Origin: Anaerolineae bacterium
GTDB taxonomy: Bacteria > Chloroflexota > Anaerolineae > Aggregatilineales > Aggregatilineaceae
DNA: 5,455 nucleotides
NCBI GenBank assembly: GCA_020848665.1
Contig: JADLHR010000268.1
Coordinates: 1 to 5,455 of the forward strand
Reading direction: 5' to 3'
Of the stretch, positions 1 through 5,307 are shown piece by piece. Made by a program: the position numbers and the translations under genes. Within the stretch, counting starts at the first letter, position 1, and the number at the start of each line of letters is the position of its first letter. The notes beneath the pieces were generated by a model, which was given only the letters and a program-made list of their open reading frames with translations, searched no databases and was not told where the DNA came from.

Positions 1-52
1 GATGGTTCGCTTCGATGGTTGGTCCGTGATGTCAGTGTGCGACGACATGCCG

Positions 53-82
53 ATTGTACCGGGCAGGCGCGCCGCGCGGCAA
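53..82 (-). promoter_or_regulatory. Possible leftward promoter for a gene beyond the left edge
   Basis: On the minus strand there is a TTGCCG (-35 like, 77-82) and a TACAAT (-10 like, 5 of 6 consensus bases, 53-58) separated by 18 bp. The site lies just past the terminator of the R3H gene and points left, where a further leftward gene could start outside the window. The -35 box is weak (4 of 6) and no start codon for the next gene can be confirmed here, so this is tentative. Confidence 0.3.
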
Positions 83-89
83 CTGCGCA

Positions 90-107
90 ATAGATGTGAT
101 AGATGTG
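90..107. repeat. Perfect 9-bp tandem duplication (ATAGATGTG x2)
   Basis: Two perfect adjacent copies of ATAGATGTG occupy 90-98 and 99-107, between the possible leftward promoter and the terminator. They could be a small operator or a replication-slippage duplication. Nothing else in the sequence decides between these. Confidence 0.5.
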
Positions 108-115
108 GGCCAGAG

Positions 116-146
116 AAAAAAAGAGCGAAGGACCGTGATCCTTCGC
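116..146 (-). terminator. Rho-independent terminator of the GNAT-R3H operon
   Basis: Read leftward, the stem GCGAAGGA / TCCTTCGC (139-146 with 125-132) is a perfect 8-bp inverted repeat with a 6-nt loop. It is followed by a TC and then an uninterrupted run of seven T (116-122). It lies about 28 nt after the stop codon of the R3H gene. This is a textbook intrinsic terminator and marks the end of the leftward operon. Confidence 0.88.
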
Positions 147-174
147 CCTGGGGAAGTCTGAAAACAACGGCGAG

Positions 175-1893
175 CTAGGGGCCGACCGGCTCGTCGCGGA
201 AGATGCGCACGCGGCGATTTGGCTCCTGCCCGTAGCTGTGCGAGACGAGCCGCGCGGCGCGCGCCATCTCGTGCTGCTTGCGGCGGATGTTCGCCGCCTG
301 GGGCGCCAGGTCAATCGAGCGGGCGCCGCTGCGAATCCGGCGAATCGCCTGCTCGACCTCATGAATCGCTCGCCCAAAAGGGTCGTGTTCATCATCTCCG
401 TAAAGCTGGAACACATCCACCAGGAAGTCTTCCATCTGGGTGACGGTGTTGGCGCGCAGCACGTAGATCGAGATGCCCTGCCGCTCGGCGTCCACGATCA
501 GGCGCGGGCGGCGGCGGTAGTAGTTCTTGAGCGTGACGATCGCCTGCGCCAGATCGAGATCGTCCACGATCTCGACCGGGACGTGAAGCTGCCGGGCGAC
601 CTGCTGCAAGCGGTTGCGCGCAACGCCATACGGGAAGACGCGCAGCGTCTGCACCCCGCGCCCGCCCGCTCGCGGCGACGGTTCGAGCAACTCGGCCTGC
701 GGCTCGTAGTCGCGCTCGCGCTCGGCGCGGCGCCCCGTTCGTCCGGCGGGCTGCTCGCGGATCGCCGCACGGCTGTCGCTCCGGCCACCGTTCCGGCCAT
801 CGCCGCGCTGCCCGAAGGCGCCGCGCTCTGGCTGAGCGGACTCGATCGCGATCTCGCCGCTCTCCTGGCGGGTGCGGATCTCGACCGGCAGAGGCCGCCC
901 GCGCAGATTCGCGTCAACGGCGGTGGCGACATCATCCAGCACGGCGAGGCGGTGGCGCGTCTGGATCTCGATCAGAACATTGAAGGTCGGGGGCGCGCGT
1001 CGCTCCAGGACAGTCTTCTGCGTCCCCCGGCGGCGCGCTTCCTCGTCGGAAAGCGTCACCGACTCGATGCCGCCGACCAGGTCAGACAGCGTCGGGTTGA
1101 GCAGGATGTTGTCGAGCGTGTTGCCGTGCGCGGTGCCGATCAATTGCACGCCACGCTCGGCGATCGTCCGCGCCGCCTGCGCTTCCAGCTCGCGCCCGAT
1201 CTCGTCGATCACGATCGTTTCGGGGTTGTGGTTTTCCACTGCCTCGATCATGACCTCGTGCTGAAGCAGCGGCTTGGCGACCTGCATCCGCCGCGCGCGC
1301 CCGACCGCCGGGTGTGGCACATCGCCATCGCCGCCGATCTCGTTCGAAGTATCGACGATCACGACGCGGCGCGACTCGGCCAGGACGCGCGCCGCTTCGC
1401 GCAGCAGCGTCGTCTTGCCCACGCCGGGCGGCCCGAGCAGCAGAACGTTGTTGCCGGCCTCGATGATGTCCTGGATGATGTCGATCGTGCCATAGACGGC
1501 GCGCCCCACACGGCACGTCAGGCCAACGATGTCACCGCGCCGGTTGCGGATCGCGCTGATGCGGTGCAGCGTGCGTTCGATCCCGGCCCGGTTATCGTCG
1601 TCAAACGCGCCGAGGCGCTGCTCAACATACTCCAGTATATCGGCAGTGACCTCCTGCTGGTCCAGCACGACTTCGCCATCGACGAAGCGCGCTGTGGGGA
1701 CCCGCCCCAAATCCAGGATCACTTCCAGCAGGTCGTCATCGTCACGGTCCACTGCCTCCAGCGCGTCAACCAGCGCCTCTGGCAGAACCGCTTTGAGCTT
1801 TTCGAGGTCATCGGTGATTCGACGTTCCATAGTATCTTGCCGGTCTTGTCGGTTGAGTAGTCGGATGATCGGTTGAGTGATTGCTTCGGTCAC
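175..1893 (-). CDS. SpoIIIAA/Ycf45-type AAA ATPase with C-terminal R3H nucleic-acid-binding domain
   Basis: This is a 572-aa cytoplasmic P-loop ATPase expected to bind single-stranded nucleic acid; its precise role is unknown. An N-terminal acidic helical region (about 23-120) is followed by the ATPase core. The core has Walker A GPPGVGKTT (154-162), a Walker B-like segment TIVIDE (226-231), and the conserved stretches DTSNEIGGDG (181-190) and GTAHGNT (253-259), as in SpoIIIAA and cyanobacterial/plastid Ycf45 proteins. A hydrophilic Arg/Gly-rich linker (about 343-413) leads to a second conserved region starting LRVFPYGV (417-424). The R3H motif is R537-x3-H541, followed by SHSYGQEPNRR (551-561). 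The GTG start overlaps the stop of the upstream GNAT-like gene (GTGA, 1890-1893), which suggests translational coupling. An in-frame ATG at 1830 (residue 22, MERRITDD) is an alternative start. Neither start has a strong ribosome binding site. The family assignment is firm; the cellular function is not. Confidence 0.93.
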   Translation of the reverse strand: MTEAITQPIIRLLNRQDRQDTMERRITDDLEKLKAVLPEALVDALEAVDRDDDDLLEVILDLGRVPTARFVDGEVVLDQQEVTADILEYVEQRLGAFDDDNRAGIERTLHRISAIRNRRGDIVGLTCRVGRAVYGTIDIIQDIIEAGNNVLLLGPPGVGKTTLLREAARVLAESRRVVIVDTSNEIGGDGDVPHPAVGRARRMQVAKPLLQHEVMIEAVENHNPETIVIDEIGRELEAQAARTIAERGVQLIGTAHGNTLDNILLNPTLSDLVGGIESVTLSDEEARRRGTQKTVLERRAPPTFNVLIEIQTRHRLAVLDDVATAVDANLRGRPLPVEIRTRQESGEIAIESAQPERGAFGQRGDGRNGGRSDSRAAIREQPAGRTGRRAERERDYEPQAELLEPSPRAGGRGVQTLRVFPYGVARNRLQQVARQLHVPVEIVDDLDLAQAIVTLKNYYRRRPRLIVDAERQGISIYVLRANTVTQMEDFLVDVFQLYGDDEHDPFGRAIHEVEQAIRRIRSGARSIDLAPQAANIRRKQHEMARAARLVSHSYGQEPNRRVRIFRDEPVGP

Positions 1894-2903
1894 GGCGCTT
1901 TCTTCGTCCCGCGTTTGACCGGCGGGAAACGGTCATCTGATTTGAACGGATGAAAGATCGGGCCGTCAATGGCAGGCGTCTGACGGCGCGCAGTCTCCAG
2001 CGCGGAGACGGTCGCTGCTTCGACACGCTCAACGCGGACGACGGTGTACTTCACCAGCAGCGCCTGATCTGCCCAGGCCCGAAACCCAACTTGCTCCAGC
2101 ACGCCGCGCAGCCAGTCCTGATAGGCGCGCGCGTACACATAAACCGGCAGCTCATCGGTGTGCGGAATCAACTCCAGCGCGGCCTGCATTGCCGCTGCCG
2201 CCTGGTCGTACACTTCTGGGTGGAAGTATGGCTTGATCACGATCCCAAGTTTGCCCTGGGTAATCGCCAGATACGCGCCGATCTGCCCATCCCGCTCGTA
2301 AACCAGCCCGCTCGCCACATCTGGCAACGGGTCGGCCTGTTGGAGCAGGCGCGGCACCGTGTTGGCGTGCAGCAGGGCAATCGAGAAGGCGTCCCGATCC
2401 TGGGCAGGCCGCAGCAGGCCGCGTGCGCTCCCGGCAGCGGTAATCGGCGCCGGAGCGTGCCGCAGCAGGACCTGGCGTGAATAGACCGCGAAGCCCGCCA
2501 TCCGAAAGGCGACGAACGCCGGATGATCCTCGGCGATCTCGGCGCACACCAGGTGCGCGCCGCGTCGCCCGGCCTGAGCAACGACCGCTTCGAGAAGCTG
2601 CGCCCACGCACGGCAATCACCTTCGCGCGGCTCCGGCGCCAGAAACGAAAGCTGCGCGATTTGCTCGCCCAGACGATGCCGGAACTGCCCGACATAGCCG
2701 CCGTGCCCGTTGCGCAGGATGACTGTCGGCGCGCCCAGGTCCGTCAGGGGAACCGCTGCGAGCGCCGCGTGCTCAACCCCGCTGATCCCGTTAGTCAGCG
2801 CTGTCACCATGTCGAGCGGCAAGCTGCGCTCGTACAGGCGACGCACCGTCAGGAGATCGAGAGCGGATACTGCACGCGGGTCCGACCTGCTCACAGTCCT
2901 CAC
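1890..2903 (-). CDS. GNAT-like (probably tandem, degenerate) acetyltransferase-family protein
   Basis: This 337-aa protein has no signal peptide or membrane segment. Two segments look like the C-terminal part of a GNAT fold: FVAFRMAGFAVYSRQVLL (130-147) and WLRGVLEQVGFRAWADQALLVKY (264-286). Each has a helix ending in a GF pair followed by a strand, so I infer two GNAT-like lobes. A clear acetyl-CoA pyrophosphate-binding motif (Q/R-x-x-G-x-G/A) is not visible in either lobe. The protein may therefore be a catalytically weak or non-catalytic relative. The C-terminal 45 residues are a polar tail rich in Arg/Lys. Its start is GTG at 2903, preceded by AGGGAGA (2906-2912) at unusually short spacing; a second in-frame GTG lies three codons later. 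It is the first gene of a two-gene operon and overlaps the R3H ATPase by 4 bp, so the two are likely made in step. Substrate unknown. Family confidence is moderate; the existence of the gene is firm. Confidence 0.75.
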   Translation of the reverse strand: MRTVSRSDPRAVSALDLLTVRRLYERSLPLDMVTALTNGISGVEHAALAAVPLTDLGAPTVILRNGHGGYVGQFRHRLGEQIAQLSFLAPEPREGDCRAWAQLLEAVVAQAGRRGAHLVCAEIAEDHPAFVAFRMAGFAVYSRQVLLRHAPAPITAAGSARGLLRPAQDRDAFSIALLHANTVPRLLQQADPLPDVASGLVYERDGQIGAYLAITQGKLGIVIKPYFHPEVYDQAAAAMQAALELIPHTDELPVYVYARAYQDWLRGVLEQVGFRAWADQALLVKYTVVRVERVEAATVSALETARRQTPAIDGPIFHPFKSDDRFPPVKRGTKKAP

Positions 2904-2914
2904 ATTCTCCCTGA

Positions 2915-2930
2915 TCGCTTCCCGCAGCGA
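2915..2930 (-). promoter_or_regulatory. Small hairpin next to the ribosome binding site of the GNAT-like gene
   Basis: Leftward, TCGCT (2926-2930) and AGCGA (2915-2919) form a perfect 5-bp stem with a 6-nt loop. It lies two bases upstream of the AGGGAGA ribosome binding site (2906-2912). It could affect ribosome access, but a stem this short can also arise by chance in GC-rich DNA. Confidence 0.25.
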
Positions 2931-2952
2931 GAGCGTAGCCGGACGCCAAACA

Positions 2953-3052
2953 AACGCTGCGCCGCCCAGGTCAAGCGCAGCGTTCTCTCTCGACAGGTTG
3001 CCGTGTAACCTTGTCAGGGGCTTTTCCGCACGGGACTGACGGATAGAGAACG
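2953..3052 (-). ncRNA. Candidate structured leader (attenuator- or riboswitch-like) of the GNAT-R3H operon
   Basis: Read as leftward RNA, four pairings can be seen. A long-range stem joins CGTTCTCT (3045-3052) and AGAGAACG (2981-2988). Inside it are two hairpins: GTCAG/CTGAC (3036-3040 with 3013-3017) and AGGTT/AACCT (3007-3011 with 2995-2999). Their loops contain CCGTG (3029-3033) and CACGG (3001-3005), which are complementary. A strong hairpin with a perfect 10-bp stem follows (AACGCTGCGC/GCGCAGCGTT, 2975-2984 with 2953-2962), followed by TGTTTGG. The strong hairpin shares four bases with the long-range stem, so the two exclude each other. I recognise no known riboswitch class here. The pairings are seen directly; regulation is inferred. 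Confidence 0.35.
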
Positions 3053-3078
3053 AAAAGCGTCGTGATCATCTTGGCCCA

Positions 3079-3108
3079 ATTTTAACATCAGGCGCCGGGG
3101 CCTGACAA
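3079..3108 (-). promoter_or_regulatory. Probable sigma70-like promoter of the GNAT-R3H operon
   Basis: On the minus strand, TTGTCA (3103-3108, 5 of 6 bases of the -35 consensus) and TAAAAT (3079-3084, 5 of 6 of the -10 consensus) are 18 bp apart. The -10 sits in an AT-rich patch unlike the GC-rich surroundings. The predicted start near 3072 gives a leader of about 170 nt before the GTG start at 2903. An inverted repeat GGGGC/GCCCC (3097-3101 with 3111-3115) straddles the -35 box and could be an operator. Confidence 0.6.
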
Positions 3109-3156
3109 TAGCCCCTGCGTTAGACTCCTATAATATAAAAATGAGCGCGGCGCGAG

Positions 3157-3191
3157 AAAAGACAAGGGCGGCGCGCGCCCGCACGCCGCCC
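3157..3191 (-). terminator. Rho-independent terminator of the SIMPL gene
   Basis: Leftward, GGGCGGCG and CGCCGCCC form a perfect 8-bp GC stem (3166-3191 overall). It extends to 11 bp with one wobble pair, leaving a 4-nt loop. The stem is followed by the T-rich tract TTGTCTTTT (3157-3165). It begins 28 nt after the SIMPL stop codon. It isolates the SIMPL gene from the GNAT-R3H promoter downstream, so the two leftward units are transcribed separately. Confidence 0.78.
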
Positions 3192-3218
3192 CCGCTTCCG
3201 AACGATCACCCCAGCGCG

Positions 3219-3953
3219 CTACTGCGCCGCGTAGGTGATTGTGATCGCCATGTGGACGCTCAGCACACCCTGCTCGATCGGCGAGGCGCTCGCGCCGCCC
3301 GCGCCACCCCGGCCATAGTTCTCGCCCAGGAAACCGGCATCGGCGCCTTCAACCACACGCAGCGGCTCGCCCACGGTCAGGCCGAGCGCCGCCGCGATCT
3401 CGTCGGCGCGCGTCCGCGCATCAGTGATCGCCAGCGCACGGGCATCGCTTTCCAGCGCGGCGCGGTCCGCGATGTTAAATTCGACGAAGCTCACGATATT
3501 CGCGCCAGCGTCCACCGCCGAGGCAATCAGCACGCCCACCTGGGCCGTGTCACGCACGCGCACGTTGACGCTGCTGCTCACGCGGTAGGTTGGCTCGCCG
3601 CGCCCCTCAGGGCTGCCGCCGTAGTAGTCCTGGTAGATCGAGAAGTAGTTGGTCTGAATGTCGGCGTCGGCCACGCCTGCTTCGCGCAGCGCGGCGAGCA
3701 CGGCATCCAGGCGCGTGTTGGTTTCTTCGAGCGCGACCTGCACATCGGCGTTGCTGCTCTCCACGCCCAGCCCGACGCGGGCGATATCCGGCGAGCCGTA
3801 GGACACGCCGTAGCCCGTGACAGTGATCGACCGCTCCCCGGCGGATGGCTCCTGCGCGGCGGCGGATTCACCGGACAGCGCGGCGCTGCCGAACACCGGG
3901 ATCGACAGCAGCATCAGAGCTGCAGCAGCGAGCATCAGTTTCTTGGCGAACAT
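3219..3953 (-). CDS. Exported SIMPL-domain (DUF541) protein
   Basis: This 244-aa protein has an N-terminal signal peptide: Lys4-Lys5, a hydrophobic core of Leu/Ala/Met (6-21), then small residues with plausible cleavage after A24 or after AAA (31-33). The mature part starts RSITVTGYGV (41-50), the typical opening strand of SIMPL proteins, and continues through GLGVESSNADVQVALEE (61-77). The middle and end follow the family pattern: ADIQTNYFSIYQDY (97-110), YRVSSSVNVRVRD (123-135), ARTRADEIAAALGLTVGE (179-196) and a final strand LSVHMAITITYA (231-242). The length is usual for the family. It should act outside the cytoplasmic membrane. Some family members are linked to stress tolerance or membrane integrity, but the molecular function is unknown. 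The ATG start at 3953 has a good ribosome binding site, AAGGAGA (3963-3969), 9 nt upstream. It appears to be monocistronic, with its own terminator. Confidence 0.92.
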   Translation of the reverse strand: MFAKKLMLAAAALMLLSIPVFGSAALSGESAAAQEPSAGERSITVTGYGVSYGSPDIARVGLGVESSNADVQVALEETNTRLDAVLAALREAGVADADIQTNYFSIYQDYYGGSPEGRGEPTYRVSSSVNVRVRDTAQVGVLIASAVDAGANIVSFVEFNIADRAALESDARALAITDARTRADEIAAALGLTVGEPLRVVEGADAGFLGENYGRGGAGGASASPIEQGVLSVHMAITITYAAQ

Positions 3954-3990
3954 TCCGATTTCTCTCCTTGGTCGTTGGTTCTCACGGAAC

Positions 3991-4022
3991 TGTCAAGCGG
4001 GGCGGGGCATCTGCCCCCGCCC
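3991..4022. promoter_or_regulatory. Divergent control region: GC-rich palindrome and TTGACA box
   Basis: Between the divergent SIMPL and YhfC-type genes lies a perfect 8-bp inverted repeat, GGGCGGGG/CCCCGCCC (4000-4007 with 4015-4022), with a 7-nt spacer. Four bases from it is a perfect -35 hexamer TTGACA on the minus strand (3991-3996), pointing at the SIMPL gene. No recognisable -10 follows at 16-18 bp, so promoter function is uncertain. Neither side of the palindrome has a T-tract, so it is not an intrinsic terminator; an operator or mRNA structure is possible. Confidence 0.3.
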
Positions 4023-4142
4023 AGTAGTAGCATGGTAACCGATCCGGCGCGCGGGCTGCCGCACGTTCAGACATCGCGATCCGGGTGACTACCTGCCGGG
4101 ATTCAGACGCTCCGGCGCCGCCAGAGGTTCCCACCCAACCGC

Positions 4143-4171
4143 TTGACGCTCGCAGCGCGATGGGCGACACT
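4143..4171 (+). promoter_or_regulatory. Weak candidate promoter for the YhfC-type gene
   Basis: TTGACG (4143-4148, 5 of 6 of the -35 consensus) is followed after 17 bp by GACACT (4166-4171, 3 of 6 of the -10 consensus). The implied transcription start near 4178 would leave a short leader containing GAGAAAGGA before the ATG at 4202. This would exclude the in-frame ATG at 4160. The -10 is poor, so the call is tentative. Confidence 0.25.
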
Positions 4172-4201
4172 CGGCGCCGCGAGAAAGGATATACAGGCGC
4201 G

Positions 4202-4897
4202 ATGCTGGTTTACGGGCTGCTGATTCTGGCCGTCGGCGGCGGGCTGCTGGCGACGGTCGCGCTCGTCGCGCGGTGGATTCACCGGCGCTGGCGCACGCCC
4301 TACGCCCTGCTGACGGTCGGCGTAATCACCTACACCGGTGCGCTGGCGGCGCAGTTCGCTCTTCTGCGCGCCTTCGGCGGCCCGCTGCTGGACATCCTCG
4401 CGATCCGCGCGGTCGTGTTCGGACTGCTGGCCGGGTTCAGCGAGGAGATCGCACGGCTGCTCGGCTATCAGTACCTGGCGCGCGGCGCGGTCACACGCCC
4501 GCAGGCGCTGATGATCGGGCTGGGGCATGGCGCGGTCGAGACGATCTACACCGGGCTGGTCGGCGCCGGGCTGGGGGTGTTGCTGCTCGGCTATGGCGCG
4601 CAGCGGCCCGACGATCTCGGCGCGCTGGCAAGCGGGGCGCTGGCCGAGGCGTTGGGTGGCGCGCTGCCGCTGATAATGCACATGGCGCTGAGCTGGCTGG
4701 TGCTTCAGGTGTTCCTGCGCGGGCAGATCGGCTGGCTGTTCGTGGCAGTGGTGTTCCACGCCGCCAGCGAGAGTATGATTGTGCTGCTCAGCCCGGATGC
4801 GACCTGGGCCGTCGCCGGGTGGCGCGCGCTGGTGGCGCTGCTCAGCCTGGGCGTAATTGGCGCGGTGCGCTCGCCGCGAGAACGGAGCCGCGCATGA
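4202..4897 (+). CDS. YhfC-family glutamic-type intramembrane protease
   Basis: This is a 231-aa polytopic membrane protein with about seven hydrophobic segments (roughly 2-23, 35-56, 61-79, 101-131, 154-172, 176-196 and 200-221). It carries the polar residues of YhfC-type putative intramembrane proteases, which are distantly related to CAAX/ABI proteases. These are FSEEIAR (79-85) with Glu81, Glu82 and Arg85; GLGHGAVET (106-114) with His109 and Glu113; His160 (MHMALS); and FHAASES (185-191) with His186 and Glu190. These residues lie in or beside membrane segments, as expected for an active site within the bilayer. The substrate is unknown. The ATG at 4202 is preferred because AAAGGA (4184-4189) lies 12 nt upstream and the protein then begins at the first membrane helix. 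In-frame ATG 4160 (14 extra residues with several Arg/Lys) and GTG 4085 are alternatives. The stop overlaps the start of the next gene by 4 bp (ATGA). Family confidence is good; proteolytic activity is inferred. Confidence 0.83.
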   Translation: MLVYGLLILAVGGGLLATVALVARWIHRRWRTPYALLTVGVITYTGALAAQFALLRAFGGPLLDILAIRAVVFGLLAGFSEEIARLLGYQYLARGAVTRPQALMIGLGHGAVETIYTGLVGAGLGVLLLGYGAQRPDDLGALASGALAEALGGALPLIMHMALSWLVLQVFLRGQIGWLFVAVVFHAASESMIVLLSPDATWAVAGWRALVALLSLGVIGAVRSPRERSRA

Positions 4898-5172
4898 GCG
4901 ATCTGCTGTCACGCGAGCAGTGGGAAACGCTCACCCGGCTGTACGGCGCAGGACGGCGCGGGATCGAGGCCGCCGGCGGGCGCTACCCGGCGGCGGGATC
5001 ATGGGACGCAGTGCGCTCGCTGCGCGACACCGATCCGCCGCTGGCGCGCGAGCTGTTCCGCTACAACGAGACGCTGCAGAGGACCGTTTTCTATGTCGCG
5101 ATCACCGGGGCCGGCGTGCAGTTCTACGAGAAGCAGCGCCGTATGTACAACGCGTTCTACCCGCCTGGCTGA
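4894..5172 (+). CDS. Small protein of unknown function, coupled to the YhfC-type protease gene
   Basis: I do not recognise this 92-aa protein. It is soluble-looking, with no signal peptide, no membrane segment and no cysteine. The first 25 residues are likely helical (MSDLLSREQWETLTRLYGAG). After a Gly/Pro-containing turn (28-36), a second helical part (about 38-64) carries many Arg and Asp/Glu. A more hydrophobic stretch, TVFYVAITGAGVQF (64-77), follows. The tail, YEKQRRMYNAFYPPG (78-92), is rich in Tyr. The ATG at 4894 overlaps the protease stop codon (ATGA) and has a GGAG (4884-4887) 6 nt upstream. The start is therefore convincing and translation is probably coupled. The coding frame keeps the GC-rich bias of its neighbours. 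Its position suggests a partner, regulator or substrate of the membrane protease, but this is only inference. Confidence 0.72.
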   Translation: MSDLLSREQWETLTRLYGAGRRGIEAAGGRYPAAGSWDAVRSLRDTDPPLARELFRYNETLQRTVFYVAITGAGVQFYEKQRRMYNAFYPPG

Positions 5173-5307
5173 GCCGCCCGGCTGATCGCCTCGCGGTTTG
5201 TGGCAGGCGGCTAATAGGAGAACGCAGAGGAATAGGGTAGTATCTGCGCAAAATCAGTGCGGGCACGACGACGTGACACCGACGTGACACCCATTCAAGG
5301 ACAGGCG
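5173..5307. other. Intergenic region before the isomerase gene
   Basis: No gene is visible in these 135 bases. A 7-bp inverted repeat AGCCGCC/GGCGGCT (5172-5178 with 5206-5212) starts at the stop codon of the 92-aa gene. It has a 27-nt spacer and no T-tract, so it is at best a weak terminator. The segment 5212-5250 is less GC-rich than the flanks and may hold a promoter for the downstream gene, but I cannot pick convincing -35/-10 boxes. The tandem 11-bp repeat is listed separately. Confidence 0.5.
5269..5290. repeat. Perfect tandem 11-bp repeat upstream of the isomerase gene
   Basis: CGACGTGACAC occurs twice back to back (5269-5279 and 5280-5290), ending 17 bp before the ATG at 5308. The 11-bp period is about one helical turn, so the copies face the same side of the DNA. 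That arrangement is common for regulator-binding direct repeats. The repeat could also simply be a local duplication. Confidence 0.55.

Noticed and set aside
238..1860. A 540-codon open frame on the plus strand, opposite the R3H ATPase
   Set aside because: It is antisense to a gene with clear Walker and R3H motifs. Its product is rich in Arg, Asp and His with no recognisable domain. Long antisense frames are expected opposite GC-rich coding sequence.
2237..2695. Arg/Ser-rich minus-strand frames inside the GNAT-like gene (also 2152-2616)
   Set aside because: These are alternative frames of the same strand with biased composition and no domains. The 337-aa frame has GNAT-like features and the coupled overlap with the next gene.
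3141..4088. A 315-codon plus-strand frame opposite the SIMPL gene
   Set aside because: The opposite strand encodes a convincing exported SIMPL protein. The antisense product has no domain and no ribosome binding site. Only the upstream TATAAT is noteworthy, and it is reported as a low-interest finding.
4273..4893. Extension of the 92-aa gene upstream in the same frame
   Set aside because: The upstream part lies entirely inside the protease gene in another frame and is Ala/Arg/Gly-rich shadow sequence. The ATG at 4894 has its own GGAG site and overlaps the protease stop.
4103..4912. A 269-codon minus-strand frame opposite the YhfC-type gene
   Set aside because: Its product is Gln/Arg/His-rich and without recognisable motifs, while the plus strand shows membrane helices and conserved protease motifs.
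5237..5242. TAGTAT as a -10 box for the isomerase gene
   Set aside because: It matches the consensus at only 4 of 6 positions, and no -35 of reasonable quality lies 16-18 bp upstream.
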